From assembly GCF_900115975.1 (NCBI RefSeq), contig NZ_FOYM01000024.1:1-56755 (forward strand): a DNA stretch of 56,755 nucleotides, written 5' to 3'. Each line of letters starts with the position of its first letter. Within the stretch, counting starts at the first letter, position 1. The stretch is from Desulfoscipio geothermicus DSM 3669 (lineage in GTDB: Bacteria; Bacillota; Desulfotomaculia; Desulfotomaculales; Desulfallaceae). This document shows, one piece after another, positions 47,120-55,175 of this stretch. The notes under the pieces are model-generated. The model was not told where the DNA came from. It worked only from the letters and a program-made list of their open reading frames with translations, and made no database searches. A program made the translations under genes and the position numbers.

Positions 47120-48308
47120 GATAAAGGGACATATGTTACAGGTAGCAATGTTTGTAATCAATAATTTTACAAATGACGCCAGGGTACACCGGGAAGCCGC
47201 TACCCTGGCGGATAGTGGTTACAGGGTTACGGTGATAGCACTCAAGGACGGCAACACGCCTGCTGAAGAAACCGTAGATAATTTTTACGTCAGGCGGATC
47301 AATCTGTTAACCAGATCCTTACCCAGAGTGCCCGGTTTTCAAATATTTAAGTACCTGGAGTTTATTATTTGTTCAGTGTTTCTGGCTGTTCGTATCAGAG
47401 CGGATATATGCCATGGACATGACCTGAATGCGCTGGTTCCTGCATTTGTGGCCGCCCGTGTTTTAAAAGCATATTTGATTTACGATACCCATGAGCTGGC
47501 CACAGGGCAAAACACCCAACGGCGCCGGATATGGGGGGAGATGTCTCTGTGGCATTATATGGAAAGATGGCTGATTAAAAGGGTGCACCTGGTGCTGACG
47601 GTTAGCCCCGGTATAGCTGATGAACTGGCCGGAATGTATGGGATTGACCGTCCCCAGGTAATTATGAATTGTCCACCTTACGAAAACGTAACCCGTAATA
47701 ACCTGTTGCGCGAGTTTTTTAACTTTAATAAAAAGGATGTTATTGTAATTTACCACGGGGTATTTGGGCCAAACCGCGGGATAGAGGTGTTGGTAGAATC
47801 CTTTGTCCATATCCCGAAGGGATATAAACTCGTTTTAATGGGGCCGGATAACTCTTTTAAAGGTTTTATCAAGAATACCGTACGTAACCTAAATTTGTTG
47901 GACAGGGTATTTTTTCATCCGGCAGTACCTGTAAAAGATGTGGTTAAATATGTCGCTTCAGCGGATGTGGGGACTTTTTTGAGTAATCCGCAAATTAAAA
48001 GCCAGCAGCTTGGTTTACCGAACAAACTTTTTGAATGTATGGCGGCGGGCACTCCCATTGTAGTGGGAACCATTTGCCGAGAGCTGGTTTTGCAATTAGG
48101 GGTGGGCGTCGCCTGCGACCAGAACAGCCCGGTATCGCTGGCGGAGGCTATTCAAAGATTAACCACTGACAGTAATTTATATCACCGGGTTCAGCAAAGC
48201 GCTCGCGAATACGCCAGAAGCGAATATAACTGGCAGGCCCAGGGGAGAAAACTACGTGCCCTGTACGAAATGCTTCAGCACGAATCCCGCCGGCCCGGCA
48301 TAAGTTAA
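47112..48308 (+). CDS. GT4 family glycosyltransferase
   Basis: 398 residues. Rossmann-type N-terminal half (VAMFVINNFTNDARVHREA, DICHGHDLNALVPAFVAARV, YDTHELATG) and a C-terminal nucleotide-sugar half (VIYHGVFGPNRGIEVLVESF, LPNKLFECMAAGTPIVVG). The TTG at 47112 overlaps the preceding gene; ATG 47133 is an alternative start with a weaker site. Probably adds one sugar to the repeat unit. Confidence 0.88.
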   Translation: MSRIKGHMLQVAMFVINNFTNDARVHREAATLADSGYRVTVIALKDGNTPAEETVDNFYVRRINLLTRSLPRVPGFQIFKYLEFIICSVFLAVRIRADICHGHDLNALVPAFVAARVLKAYLIYDTHELATGQNTQRRRIWGEMSLWHYMERWLIKRVHLVLTVSPGIADELAGMYGIDRPQVIMNCPPYENVTRNNLLREFFNFNKKDVIVIYHGVFGPNRGIEVLVESFVHIPKGYKLVLMGPDNSFKGFIKNTVRNLNLLDRVFFHPAVPVKDVVKYVASADVGTFLSNPQIKSQQLGLPNKLFECMAAGTPIVVGTICRELVLQLGVGVACDQNSPVSLAEAIQRLTTDSNLYHRVQQSAREYARSEYNWQAQGRKLRALYEMLQHESRRPGIS

Positions 48309-48343
48309 TATTAGTTTAACAAGTTAGTTAAGGGGTGCAAGGG

Positions 48344-48973
48344 TTGTTCCATAGGATATTGGTGTTGGCCCCCCATACGGATGACGGAGAATTTGGTTGC
48401 GGGGGCACCATTGCCAGAATGGTTGAGGAAGGAAAAGAAGTATACTATGCGGCATTTTCGGCAGCGGAAAAGTCCGTTCCCCCGGAATGGGAAAAGGACA
48501 TATTAAGGCGGGAGGTTAAAGAGGCCACTGCCGTTTTGGGTATAAAACCTCAATGCTTGATAATCGAAAATTTTCCGGTGCGGGATTTCCCTGCCCTGCG
48601 CCAGGACATCCTGGAAAAAATGATTCAATTGCGTATGGAAATAAAACCTGATTTGGTTTTTTTGCCTTCGGTATATGATTTGCACCAGGACCACCTGACT
48701 ATTGCCCGGGAGGGTATCAGGGCTTTTAAAAATATAAGTATCCTGGGGTATGAAATACCCTGGAACAATCTTACCTTCAGCACAAATTGCTTTATTGCCC
48801 TTGACAAAAGCCATGTTCAGAAAAAAGTGGCTGCTTTAAAGTGTTATGCTTCCCAGTCTTTCAGACCGTATGCCAGCGAAGATTTTATCTGGAGCCTGGC
48901 TCGCACCCGGGGTACCCAGATTAATGCTGTTTACGCGGAAGTTTTTGATACGGTCAGGTTATATATCAAGTAG
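48344..48973 (+). CDS. PIG-L/LmbE family deacetylase (first copy)
   Basis: 209 residues from the TTG at 48344, with AAGGGG eight bases upstream; an in-frame GTG at 48335 overlaps the site. The zinc motif is LAPHTDDGEFGCGGTIARM and the third ligand region is DLHQDHLTIAREGIRAF. The family removes N-acetyl groups from sugars. In this island it may produce a free amine on one sugar. Confidence 0.85.
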   Translation: MFHRILVLAPHTDDGEFGCGGTIARMVEEGKEVYYAAFSAAEKSVPPEWEKDILRREVKEATAVLGIKPQCLIIENFPVRDFPALRQDILEKMIQLRMEIKPDLVFLPSVYDLHQDHLTIAREGIRAFKNISILGYEIPWNNLTFSTNCFIALDKSHVQKKVAALKCYASQSFRPYASEDFIWSLARTRGTQINAVYAEVFDTVRLYIK

Positions 48974-49045
48974 CTTTTTTCATCTCTCTGATTGTGCCGC
49001 ACAAGCGGCATGGGGATCTACCAACAAATTGGAGGTCTTGTTAAA

Positions 49046-49591
49046 ATGGGGCAGCGTGGAGTTACGGTGTGGTTTACCGGTTTGAGCGGTGCGGGTAAAA
49101 CAACTATCAGCCGGGCAATGGAAAAAGAGCTGCGGGTCAGGGGTTTAAATGTCGAAGTTCTGGATGGCGATATGTTACGCAGGAACCTTACCAGGGGGTT
49201 GGGATTTACCAAAGCGGACCGGGATGAAAATATCCGGCGCATAGCTTTTGTGGCCCGATTACTAACACGCAACCAGGTGATTGTGTTGGTTTCGGCCATT
49301 TCCCCGTACCGTGCGACCCGTGATGAGGTGCGGCGGGTGATAGGTGACTTCGTAGAGGTTTATGTCAATGCTCCCCTGGAAGTTTGTGAACAGAGGGACG
49401 TAAAAGATTTATACAAAAATGCTCGTGCGGGTAAGATCAAGTGTTTCACAGGGATTGACGATCCCTATGAACCGCCGCTTAACCCCGATGTGGAGTGTCG
49501 AACGGACCGGGAGAGCGTGCAGGAGAGTATGCAAAAAGTCATGCAAAAATTGGAATTATTGGGTTACGTTAAGCCGGTGGGGAGGTCCTGA
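49046..49591 (+). CDS. cysC: Adenylylsulfate (APS) kinase
   Basis: 181 residues from the ATG with GGAGGTC upstream; the frame is open further up without homologous sequence. Walker A is [20 protein letters not shown], followed by [21 protein letters not shown] and the [13 protein letters not shown] segment, all typical of CysC. It phosphorylates APS to PAPS. The stop overlaps the start of a sulfotransferase gene, so PAPS is most likely made for sulfation. No ATP sulfurylase is in the window. Confidence 0.93.
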   Translation: MGQRGVTVWFTGLSGAGKTTISRAMEKELRVRGLNVEVLDGDMLRRNLTRGLGFTKADRDENIRRIAFVARLLTRNQVIVLVSAISPYRATRDEVRRVIGDFVEVYVNAPLEVCEQRDVKDLYKNARAGKIKCFTGIDDPYEPPLNPDVECRTDRESVQESMQKVMQKLELLGYVKPVGRS

Positions 49592-50595
49592 TGCATAAAC
49601 CAATTTTCCTTCTCGGAGCGCATAAATCCGGAACCAGCTTGCTCCGCTCGTTATTTGACGGGCATAAAGATGTTTTTGTAGTTCCTATAGAGGCCCACTT
49701 TTTTCAACATATGAAATGGTGGGTTGATTATTCTTTAAGAAGAACGGTGCCTGCAAAACTGACTCTGGATCAATTTATAATCAATATTAAGGCCTGGGTA
49801 AAGCATTACAATGAATCTGAAGATTATCAAGCCGATAGTGTTGCCAGGGGAATATTTAACCTCCGGCGTTTCAATGATTATGTCGAGGAGTTTATCAATA
49901 CCGCCCCCGGCCGGGTGGGCAATCTTTTTAATGTTGATACAGGTACCTTGTTCAAGGTTTATGTTAAAGCCATTCACTATTCAATCTACGGCTCAAGACT
50001 GCCGGAAACCGGGAGAATAGTGGAAAAGTCCGTTGAAAATGTGGAATTTGCCATGGATTTACAAGCAATGTTTCCCGATGCTGTTTTTATACACATAGTT
50101 AGAAATCCATATGCCAACCTGGTGTCCATCAGAAAATATATGACTAAGGATCATTACCCCAAATTAAGGCCCATATATAAGTCGTTATATAATTCCTATT
50201 ATTTTTTATACAGAAACCGTCGGTTAATAAAAAATTACTTGGTAATTAAATATGAAGATTTAGCTCAAAATCCGGAACCTGTAATTAAACATATTTGTGA
50301 TGTTGCGGGGTTGGAATTAACACCATCCATGTTTGAACCTACATTTATGGGTAAACCGTGGAAAGGTAACAGCACTTCGCCGGAGCAGTTTAAAGGCATA
50401 TCTCCGAATCGCATTAACACCTGGCAAAGTGAAATTGCCCCGCTGGAAGTGGAGTTAATCAATAAATATCTTAGGCACGTTGTTGAGGAGTTTGAATATG
50501 GTGTTTTTAAGATGAAGAAATCGGTTTTTATTCCTGTAAGAAAAGAGTCTTTAAAGGCATACATTGCAAACCGGTTTTTATGGTGCGCCGGTTAA
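49591..50595 (+). CDS. Sulfotransferase family protein
   Basis: 334 residues. The PAPS 5'-phosphosulfate loop is seen in FLLGAHKSGTSLLRSLFDGH and the 3'-phosphate site in FIHIVRNPYANLVSIRKY, with the later LVIKYEDLAQNPEPVI typical of sulfotransferases. Its start overlaps the cysC stop and GGGGAGGTC lies upstream. It probably transfers sulfate from PAPS to a sugar hydroxyl of the polymer repeat; the site is unknown. Confidence 0.88.
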   Translation: MHKPIFLLGAHKSGTSLLRSLFDGHKDVFVVPIEAHFFQHMKWWVDYSLRRTVPAKLTLDQFIINIKAWVKHYNESEDYQADSVARGIFNLRRFNDYVEEFINTAPGRVGNLFNVDTGTLFKVYVKAIHYSIYGSRLPETGRIVEKSVENVEFAMDLQAMFPDAVFIHIVRNPYANLVSIRKYMTKDHYPKLRPIYKSLYNSYYFLYRNRRLIKNYLVIKYEDLAQNPEPVIKHICDVAGLELTPSMFEPTFMGKPWKGNSTSPEQFKGISPNRINTWQSEIAPLEVELINKYLRHVVEEFEYGVFKMKKSVFIPVRKESLKAYIANRFLWCAG

Positions 50596-50645
50596 AGGTT
50601 GTTTCAAACAGCCTTGCCGGGTGAGTTTCTTATGTGGAGGCTCGT

Positions 50646-52631
50646 ATGGGAAGTCTGGGTTTGCGTAAATTATTTATTAACATTGGTGGAACATTAGCGC
50701 GTCAAATGACTGCGGTTTTACTGGGCATATCTTTGGTGGTATTATTGGCACGCGCTCTGGGGCCGCAGGGTAACGGTACGTACGCTATGACCATCCTGCT
50801 CCCGACCCTGCTTGCCAATCTCTTAAACCTGGGCATTCCTTCAGCCAATGTTTATTATATCGGCCGGGGCAGTATTTCAGTGTATCATGCTTTTAAAACG
50901 AATATCCGGCTTTGGTTGTTTTTAAGCGGTCTGGGCGTGTTACTGGCTGTGCTCGTTGTCTGGGTGGGGGGCGAAGCACTTTTTCCGGGTGTTCCGAAAA
51001 TTTTTTTATGGCTAACTTCATTATTGATATTTCCCATGGCGTTGTTGCAATTTTTGTTAACCAGCTTGCTGCAAGGAGTGCAGGATTTCCGGCGGTTTAA
51101 TCATGTATTACTGGTAGCGCCCGCTGCTACATTGCTGCTCGCCGTTTTAACGGTATGGTTGTTTGACCTTGGAGTAGCCGGGGCGCTTACGGCTTTTGGC
51201 TTGGGTTATTTTTTGGGGTTGGTTTTTTCTATATATGCCGTTCGGACATATTTGCACGACAAAAGCAAAAGTACGCCACCCCCCGATTATGCCGGACAAT
51301 GCATTGGTTACGGCTGGAAAGCACATTTAAGTAATATTCTTACTTTCATCAACTATAGGACCGATATCTACCTGGTCAACCTTTTTCTGAACCCGGCTTT
51401 CACGGGTATTTATGTCATTGCGGTGCAAATCGCGGAACGGTTATGGATGTTATCCCAGTCGGTCAGCACTGTTATTTTGCCCCGGTTATCCGAACTGCAC
51501 CGTGATGAGGAAACCCGCAAGCGCCTTACACCCATTGTAGCGCGGTGGATTTTTATGGTGACGGTCGTTGCGGGAGGAACCCTGGCTCTATTCGCCAGTC
51601 CCCTGATTAAGCTTTTATTCGGCGCAAAATACCTGGCCGCCGCCGGTGCTTTGCTATGGTTGCTGCCGGGAATAGCGTTTACCAGTTTTTCAAGAGTTCT
51701 TGCCAATGATTTGGCCGCACGGGGCCGGCCGGATTTAAATATGTATGCGGCCTGTCTGGTCGTTATAGTAAATGTTATAGCCAATATAGTACTGATTCCC
51801 CGGATGGGCATAAACGGTGCTGCTTTGGCCACGACCATAGCATATACGGTTAATGCAGTTGTTAAGTTTTATTTATATGCCCGTTTGAGCGGGAATCCTT
51901 TGTGGCAGGTGATTGCCTTCAGTCGAGCTGATAGGGAGCTGTTGGCAAACGGAATAAATTCCTTTCGCAAACTGTTCGGTGGTTCGTTAAGTGCGGGGCA
52001 ATTAATAAAATCCGCCAATACGAACAGAAGATATAAAAGATGTATGGATATTTTTTTTTCATTAATTTTTATTATAGCTGCCCTGCCCTTGATGGTTTTA
52101 ATTGCCATGGCTATTAAATTTGAAACCGGTGCACCGGCAATATTTATCCAGGAACGGGCCGGTTTACAGGGGAGACCTTTTAAAATATATAAATTTCGCA
52201 CTATGCTCAGAGATTTTGTTTCAACGGGCCAAAATTATGCTGATGAAGAAAAAAGGATTACCCGGGTGGGCAGGTTATTGCGGTCCACAAGTTTAGATGA
52301 ACTGCCCCAGCTTTTTAATGTATTAAAAGGTGATATGAGCCTGGTGGGGCCTCGCCCGACTCTGCTTTACCAGGTTGAAAAATATTCCGACGGGCAAAAA
52401 AAGCGCCTGGATGTACCCCCGGGCATGACCGGATGGACCCAGGTGAACCGGGGTGAATGTTTCTCCTGGGAAGAGCGAATAAAAATGGACATTCACTATA
52501 TCCAAAACTGGTCCCTTGGGCTGGATTTTAAAATATTATGGATGACTGCAGGGGTAATGCTGAAAAAACGAGTTGCCTGGGTGGACCAGTCTGATGACAG
52601 GATAGCCCGGATACCTACTGATGAAAGTTAA
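50646..52631 (+). CDS. Wzx-like flippase fused to initiating phosphoglycosyl transferase
   Basis: 661 residues. Residues 1-435 are a 12-14 segment MOP-superfamily flippase ([40 protein letters not shown]). After a linker, residues about 457-661 are a WcaJ/PglC-type phosphoglycosyl transferase: [20 protein letters not shown] membrane segment, FKIYKFRTM, the catalytic pair in [24 protein letters not shown] and [13 protein letters not shown]. The frame is continuous. The transferase would load the first sugar phosphate onto undecaprenyl phosphate, while the flippase exports the finished unit. GGAGG lies five bases before the ATG. Confidence 0.88.
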   Translation: MGSLGLRKLFINIGGTLARQMTAVLLGISLVVLLARALGPQGNGTYAMTILLPTLLANLLNLGIPSANVYYIGRGSISVYHAFKTNIRLWLFLSGLGVLLAVLVVWVGGEALFPGVPKIFLWLTSLLIFPMALLQFLLTSLLQGVQDFRRFNHVLLVAPAATLLLAVLTVWLFDLGVAGALTAFGLGYFLGLVFSIYAVRTYLHDKSKSTPPPDYAGQCIGYGWKAHLSNILTFINYRTDIYLVNLFLNPAFTGIYVIAVQIAERLWMLSQSVSTVILPRLSELHRDEETRKRLTPIVARWIFMVTVVAGGTLALFASPLIKLLFGAKYLAAAGALLWLLPGIAFTSFSRVLANDLAARGRPDLNMYAACLVVIVNVIANIVLIPRMGINGAALATTIAYTVNAVVKFYLYARLSGNPLWQVIAFSRADRELLANGINSFRKLFGGSLSAGQLIKSANTNRRYKRCMDIFFSLIFIIAALPLMVLIAMAIKFETGAPAIFIQERAGLQGRPFKIYKFRTMLRDFVSTGQNYADEEKRITRVGRLLRSTSLDELPQLFNVLKGDMSLVGPRPTLLYQVEKYSDGQKKRLDVPPGMTGWTQVNRGECFSWEERIKMDIHYIQNWSLGLDFKILWMTAGVMLKKRVAWVDQSDDRIARIPTDES

Positions 52632-52648
52632 TGCGTGGGGGGATGTAG

Positions 52649-53311
52649 TTGAAAAAGCTTGTTGTGGTAGGCGCCGGCGGGTTCGGGAGGGAAGTATTGC
52701 AACTCGCGATGCACCAAAACAAAATGACACAACAATGGAATATAATGGGTTTTGTTGATGATAACAGAAAGTTGCAAGGAAAGACAATCAACGGATTTCC
52801 CGTACTTGGGGACATTGACTGGCTGGCTGCCAATGCCGGCGATAAATATGCCGTTTTTGCTCTGGGCGAACCCAAGCTTAAAAGAAAGGTTGAGAAACGT
52901 TTGCAAAAATCGGGGATTCGTTATGCCACCCTGATTCATCCTTCGGCGGTTATGGGAGATTTTATTGACATACGGGAAGGAACCATTATTGCCGCCGGAG
53001 TGGTATGCACGGTAAATATTAAGATCGGTAAACACGTAATTATAAACCTTAATTGTTCCGTCGGTCATGATGTAGTAATTGGAGATTATGCAACCATCGC
53101 ACCTGATGCCAATGTCATGGGTGAAACCAGCATTGGGGAAGGATGCTATATTGCCAGCGGAGTCACTGTCAGGGACGGTGTGAACATCGGTCAAAACACC
53201 ATCATTGGTCTTGGTGCCGTGGTGGTTGGCAATCTTCCGGGTGATGTTGTTGCCCTGGGCTGCCCGGCTAAAGCGGTGCGGGAAAATACTGGCGGCAAAG
53301 TTTTTAAATAA
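52649..53311 (+). CDS. NeuD/PglD family sugar O/N-acetyltransferase
   Basis: 220 residues. An N-terminal nucleotide-sugar binding part starts KKLVVVGAGGFGREVLQLAM and a left-handed beta-helix follows (ATLIHPSAVMGDFIDIREGT, NLNCSVGHDVVIGDYATIAP). Such proteins acetylate amino sugars such as UDP-4-amino-bacillosamine precursors. It stands beside the PglC-like transferase, which fits a bacillosamine-like first sugar. The TTG start has GGGGGGA upstream. Confidence 0.87.
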   Translation: MKKLVVVGAGGFGREVLQLAMHQNKMTQQWNIMGFVDDNRKLQGKTINGFPVLGDIDWLAANAGDKYAVFALGEPKLKRKVEKRLQKSGIRYATLIHPSAVMGDFIDIREGTIIAAGVVCTVNIKIGKHVIINLNCSVGHDVVIGDYATIAPDANVMGETSIGEGCYIASGVTVRDGVNIGQNTIIGLGAVVVGNLPGDVVALGCPAKAVRENTGGKVFK

Positions 53312-53325
53312 ATTGGGGGATAATT

Positions 53326-54291
53326 ATGAATTTTAAGGTGGCTCCCTATACCCCGGGGGATGAAGGTAAAATACTGGAACTGTTCAGGTTGGTATATAAC
53401 AGGGAAATGACGGGTGATTACTGGCGCTGGCGGTTTGCCGGCAATCCCGCCGGCAGCCGCATGATAGAGCTTTGTTGGGATGGTTCTACCCTGGCGGGGC
53501 ATTACGCTGTGTCCCCGGTAAAGATGGTTATTAACGGAAGGGAGTATTTGACCGCCCTTTCCATGACCACCATGACCCACCCGGATTACCGGAAGAAAGG
53601 TATTTTTACCACCCTGGCCCGGTCTCTTTACCGCCGCCTGGAAAATGAAGGTGTGGTTATGATTTGGGGTTTTCCCAATAACAATTCCTACCACGGTTTT
53701 ATGACTAAATTAAACTGGTTTCCCCTGGCCCGGATTCCCAAGCTGGCAATTAACAGGTTTCAAAAGGGGCAATTGCTGCCCGGCAGAAGCAGGCCGGAAA
53801 TCATCGATGTTGACCGAATAGATCACCGGTTTGATGAATTATGGCATCAAGTTGATAAATCCGGTGTCAATATGGTGGTCAGGGACAGTAGATATTTACA
53901 GTGGCGTTATCTTGACAATCCTGTCAATAATTACAAAATATTTGCCTGGCAAGGTTTTACAAGTATAGCCGGATATGTAATATTAAAAACTTATCGAGAC
54001 ATTTCGGGGGAAGATGGTGAAATTGTCGACCTGATGGCTATAAATAATGAAATTAATTTTAAACTAATCAGCCATGCCGTTAATTATTTCTTTAAACAGG
54101 AAGTTGACAGAATAACGATTTGGCTTAATGCCCGTACAATGCTTTACCGGGCGGCCGTGGAATTGGGTTTTGAGCCTACAGATGAACTGACCCATCTGGG
54201 AGCGATGGTCAATGGCACGCAAATTTCCCAAAAAGATGTCAATGATTATACAAGATGGTTTGTTACCATGGGTGATTCCGATATCTATTAA
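53326..54291 (+). CDS. GNAT family N-acetyltransferase
   Basis: 321 residues. GNAT features include YNREMTGDYWRWRFAGNPAG, the acetyl-CoA binding region HPDYRKKGIFTTLARSLYRR and WGFPNNNSYHGFMTKLNW. This fits the multi-domain PF13527-like type. Substrate unknown; by context it could acylate the amine exposed by one of the deacetylases. It lies between NeuD-like and deacetylase genes. Confidence 0.82.
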   Translation: MNFKVAPYTPGDEGKILELFRLVYNREMTGDYWRWRFAGNPAGSRMIELCWDGSTLAGHYAVSPVKMVINGREYLTALSMTTMTHPDYRKKGIFTTLARSLYRRLENEGVVMIWGFPNNNSYHGFMTKLNWFPLARIPKLAINRFQKGQLLPGRSRPEIIDVDRIDHRFDELWHQVDKSGVNMVVRDSRYLQWRYLDNPVNNYKIFAWQGFTSIAGYVILKTYRDISGEDGEIVDLMAINNEINFKLISHAVNYFFKQEVDRITIWLNARTMLYRAAVELGFEPTDELTHLGAMVNGTQISQKDVNDYTRWFVTMGDSDIY

Positions 54292-54306
54292 AAGGTGGTG
54301 AGAAGT

Positions 54307-54975
54307 TTGAAATTATTGGTGCTGGCAGCTCACCCCGATGATGAAGTATACGGTGTCGGAGGGACGATAGCCAAGTACGCCCAAATGGGTGCCGAAATAT
54401 ATGTGGCCATTCTTACCGAGGGGTGTTCAGCGCAATATCCGGGGAGACCTGAAATGAAAGACCGTAAGCGGGAAGAGGCTCTGGCAGCCAATAAGATTTT
54501 GGGAACCAGGGAAATAATATTTTACGAATTGCCGGATATGAAGCTGGATGCGCTTGATCACGTGGAAATAAACAGTTGTATAGAGGATTGCGTAAAAAAG
54601 GTGAAGCCGGAAGTTATTTTTACCCATCACCACGGGGATGTAAACAAGGACCACCGGTTGGTATTTGATTCAACCCTGGTGGCGTCGCGTCCTTTAACCG
54701 GTAGCACAATAAAAAAGGTTTATACCTATGAGGTACCTTCCAGCACGGAATGGGCGGCGCCTTTTGAAAGGTGGTTTATCCCCAACTTTTACAATGATAT
54801 TGGTAAGACTCTGGAAAAGAAAATCGCTGCTATAAAGGCATATAGTAGCGAGCTACGACCCTATCCTCATCCCCGCTCGGAACAAGCGGTACGCATTTAT
54901 CACCGGCAGCGTGGTTTGTCATGCGGCCTGGAGTATGCCGAAGCCTTTATCCTGGTCAGGGAAGTGAACAGTTAA
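54307..54975 (+). CDS. PIG-L/LmbE family deacetylase (second copy)
   Basis: 222 residues from the TTG at 54307 with GGTGG seven bases upstream; GTG 54295 overlaps the site. Zinc motifs are LAAHPDDEVYGVGGTIAKY and FTHHHGDVNKDHRLVFDST. It shares the fold but not close sequence with the copy at 48344. A sugar N-deacetylase role is likely. A terminator follows. Confidence 0.88.
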   Translation: MKLLVLAAHPDDEVYGVGGTIAKYAQMGAEIYVAILTEGCSAQYPGRPEMKDRKREEALAANKILGTREIIFYELPDMKLDALDHVEINSCIEDCVKKVKPEVIFTHHHGDVNKDHRLVFDSTLVASRPLTGSTIKKVYTYEVPSSTEWAAPFERWFIPNFYNDIGKTLEKKIAAIKAYSSELRPYPHPRSEQAVRIYHRQRGLSCGLEYAEAFILVREVNS

Positions 54976-54994
54976 AAATAAATAAACGAATCAG

Positions 54995-55023
54995 CCGGCG
55001 TTTCAACGCCGGTAATTTTTTTG
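54995..55023 (+). terminator. Terminator after the second deacetylase gene
   Basis: CCGGCGTT-TC-AACGCCGG hairpin followed by TAATTTTTTT. It separates the biosynthetic genes from the secreted enzyme. Confidence 0.88.
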
Positions 55024-55057
55024 CTTTTTATTCTTGGATGGAGGGGGAGAGAAGGAG

Positions 55058-55087
55058 CACCCTTTTGCCTTAAATTGGCAAAGGGTG
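55058..55087 (+). promoter_or_regulatory. Leader hairpin before the secreted enzyme gene
   Basis: CACCCTTTTGCC and GGCAAAGGGTG pair with one bulged T around seven bases. No T-run follows. It may be a regulatory leader structure. Confidence 0.35.
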
Positions 55088-55109
55088 TGAAAAGGAGCTA
55101 TTAAAAAAT

Positions 55110-55175
55110 ATGTCGAATTATGGTCTTAGTCCCCTAAAAAATGAAGTTTTGACAAAAGGAGGTTATGTATGTTAA
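55110..55175 (+). CDS. Possible 21-residue upstream reading frame
   Basis: MSNYGLSPLKNEVLTKGGYV plus cysteine, starting at ATG with AAGGAGC about ten bases upstream. Its last codons contain the Shine-Dalgarno of the next gene and its stop overlaps that gene's ATG, an arrangement suited to translational coupling. No homologue is recognised, and it may be chance. Confidence 0.25.
   Translation: MSNYGLSPLKNEVLTKGGYVC

Noticed and set aside
55149-55154. TTGACA before the secreted enzyme gene as a -35 element
   Set aside because: It overlaps the ribosome-binding region and a promoter there would start transcription inside the gene.
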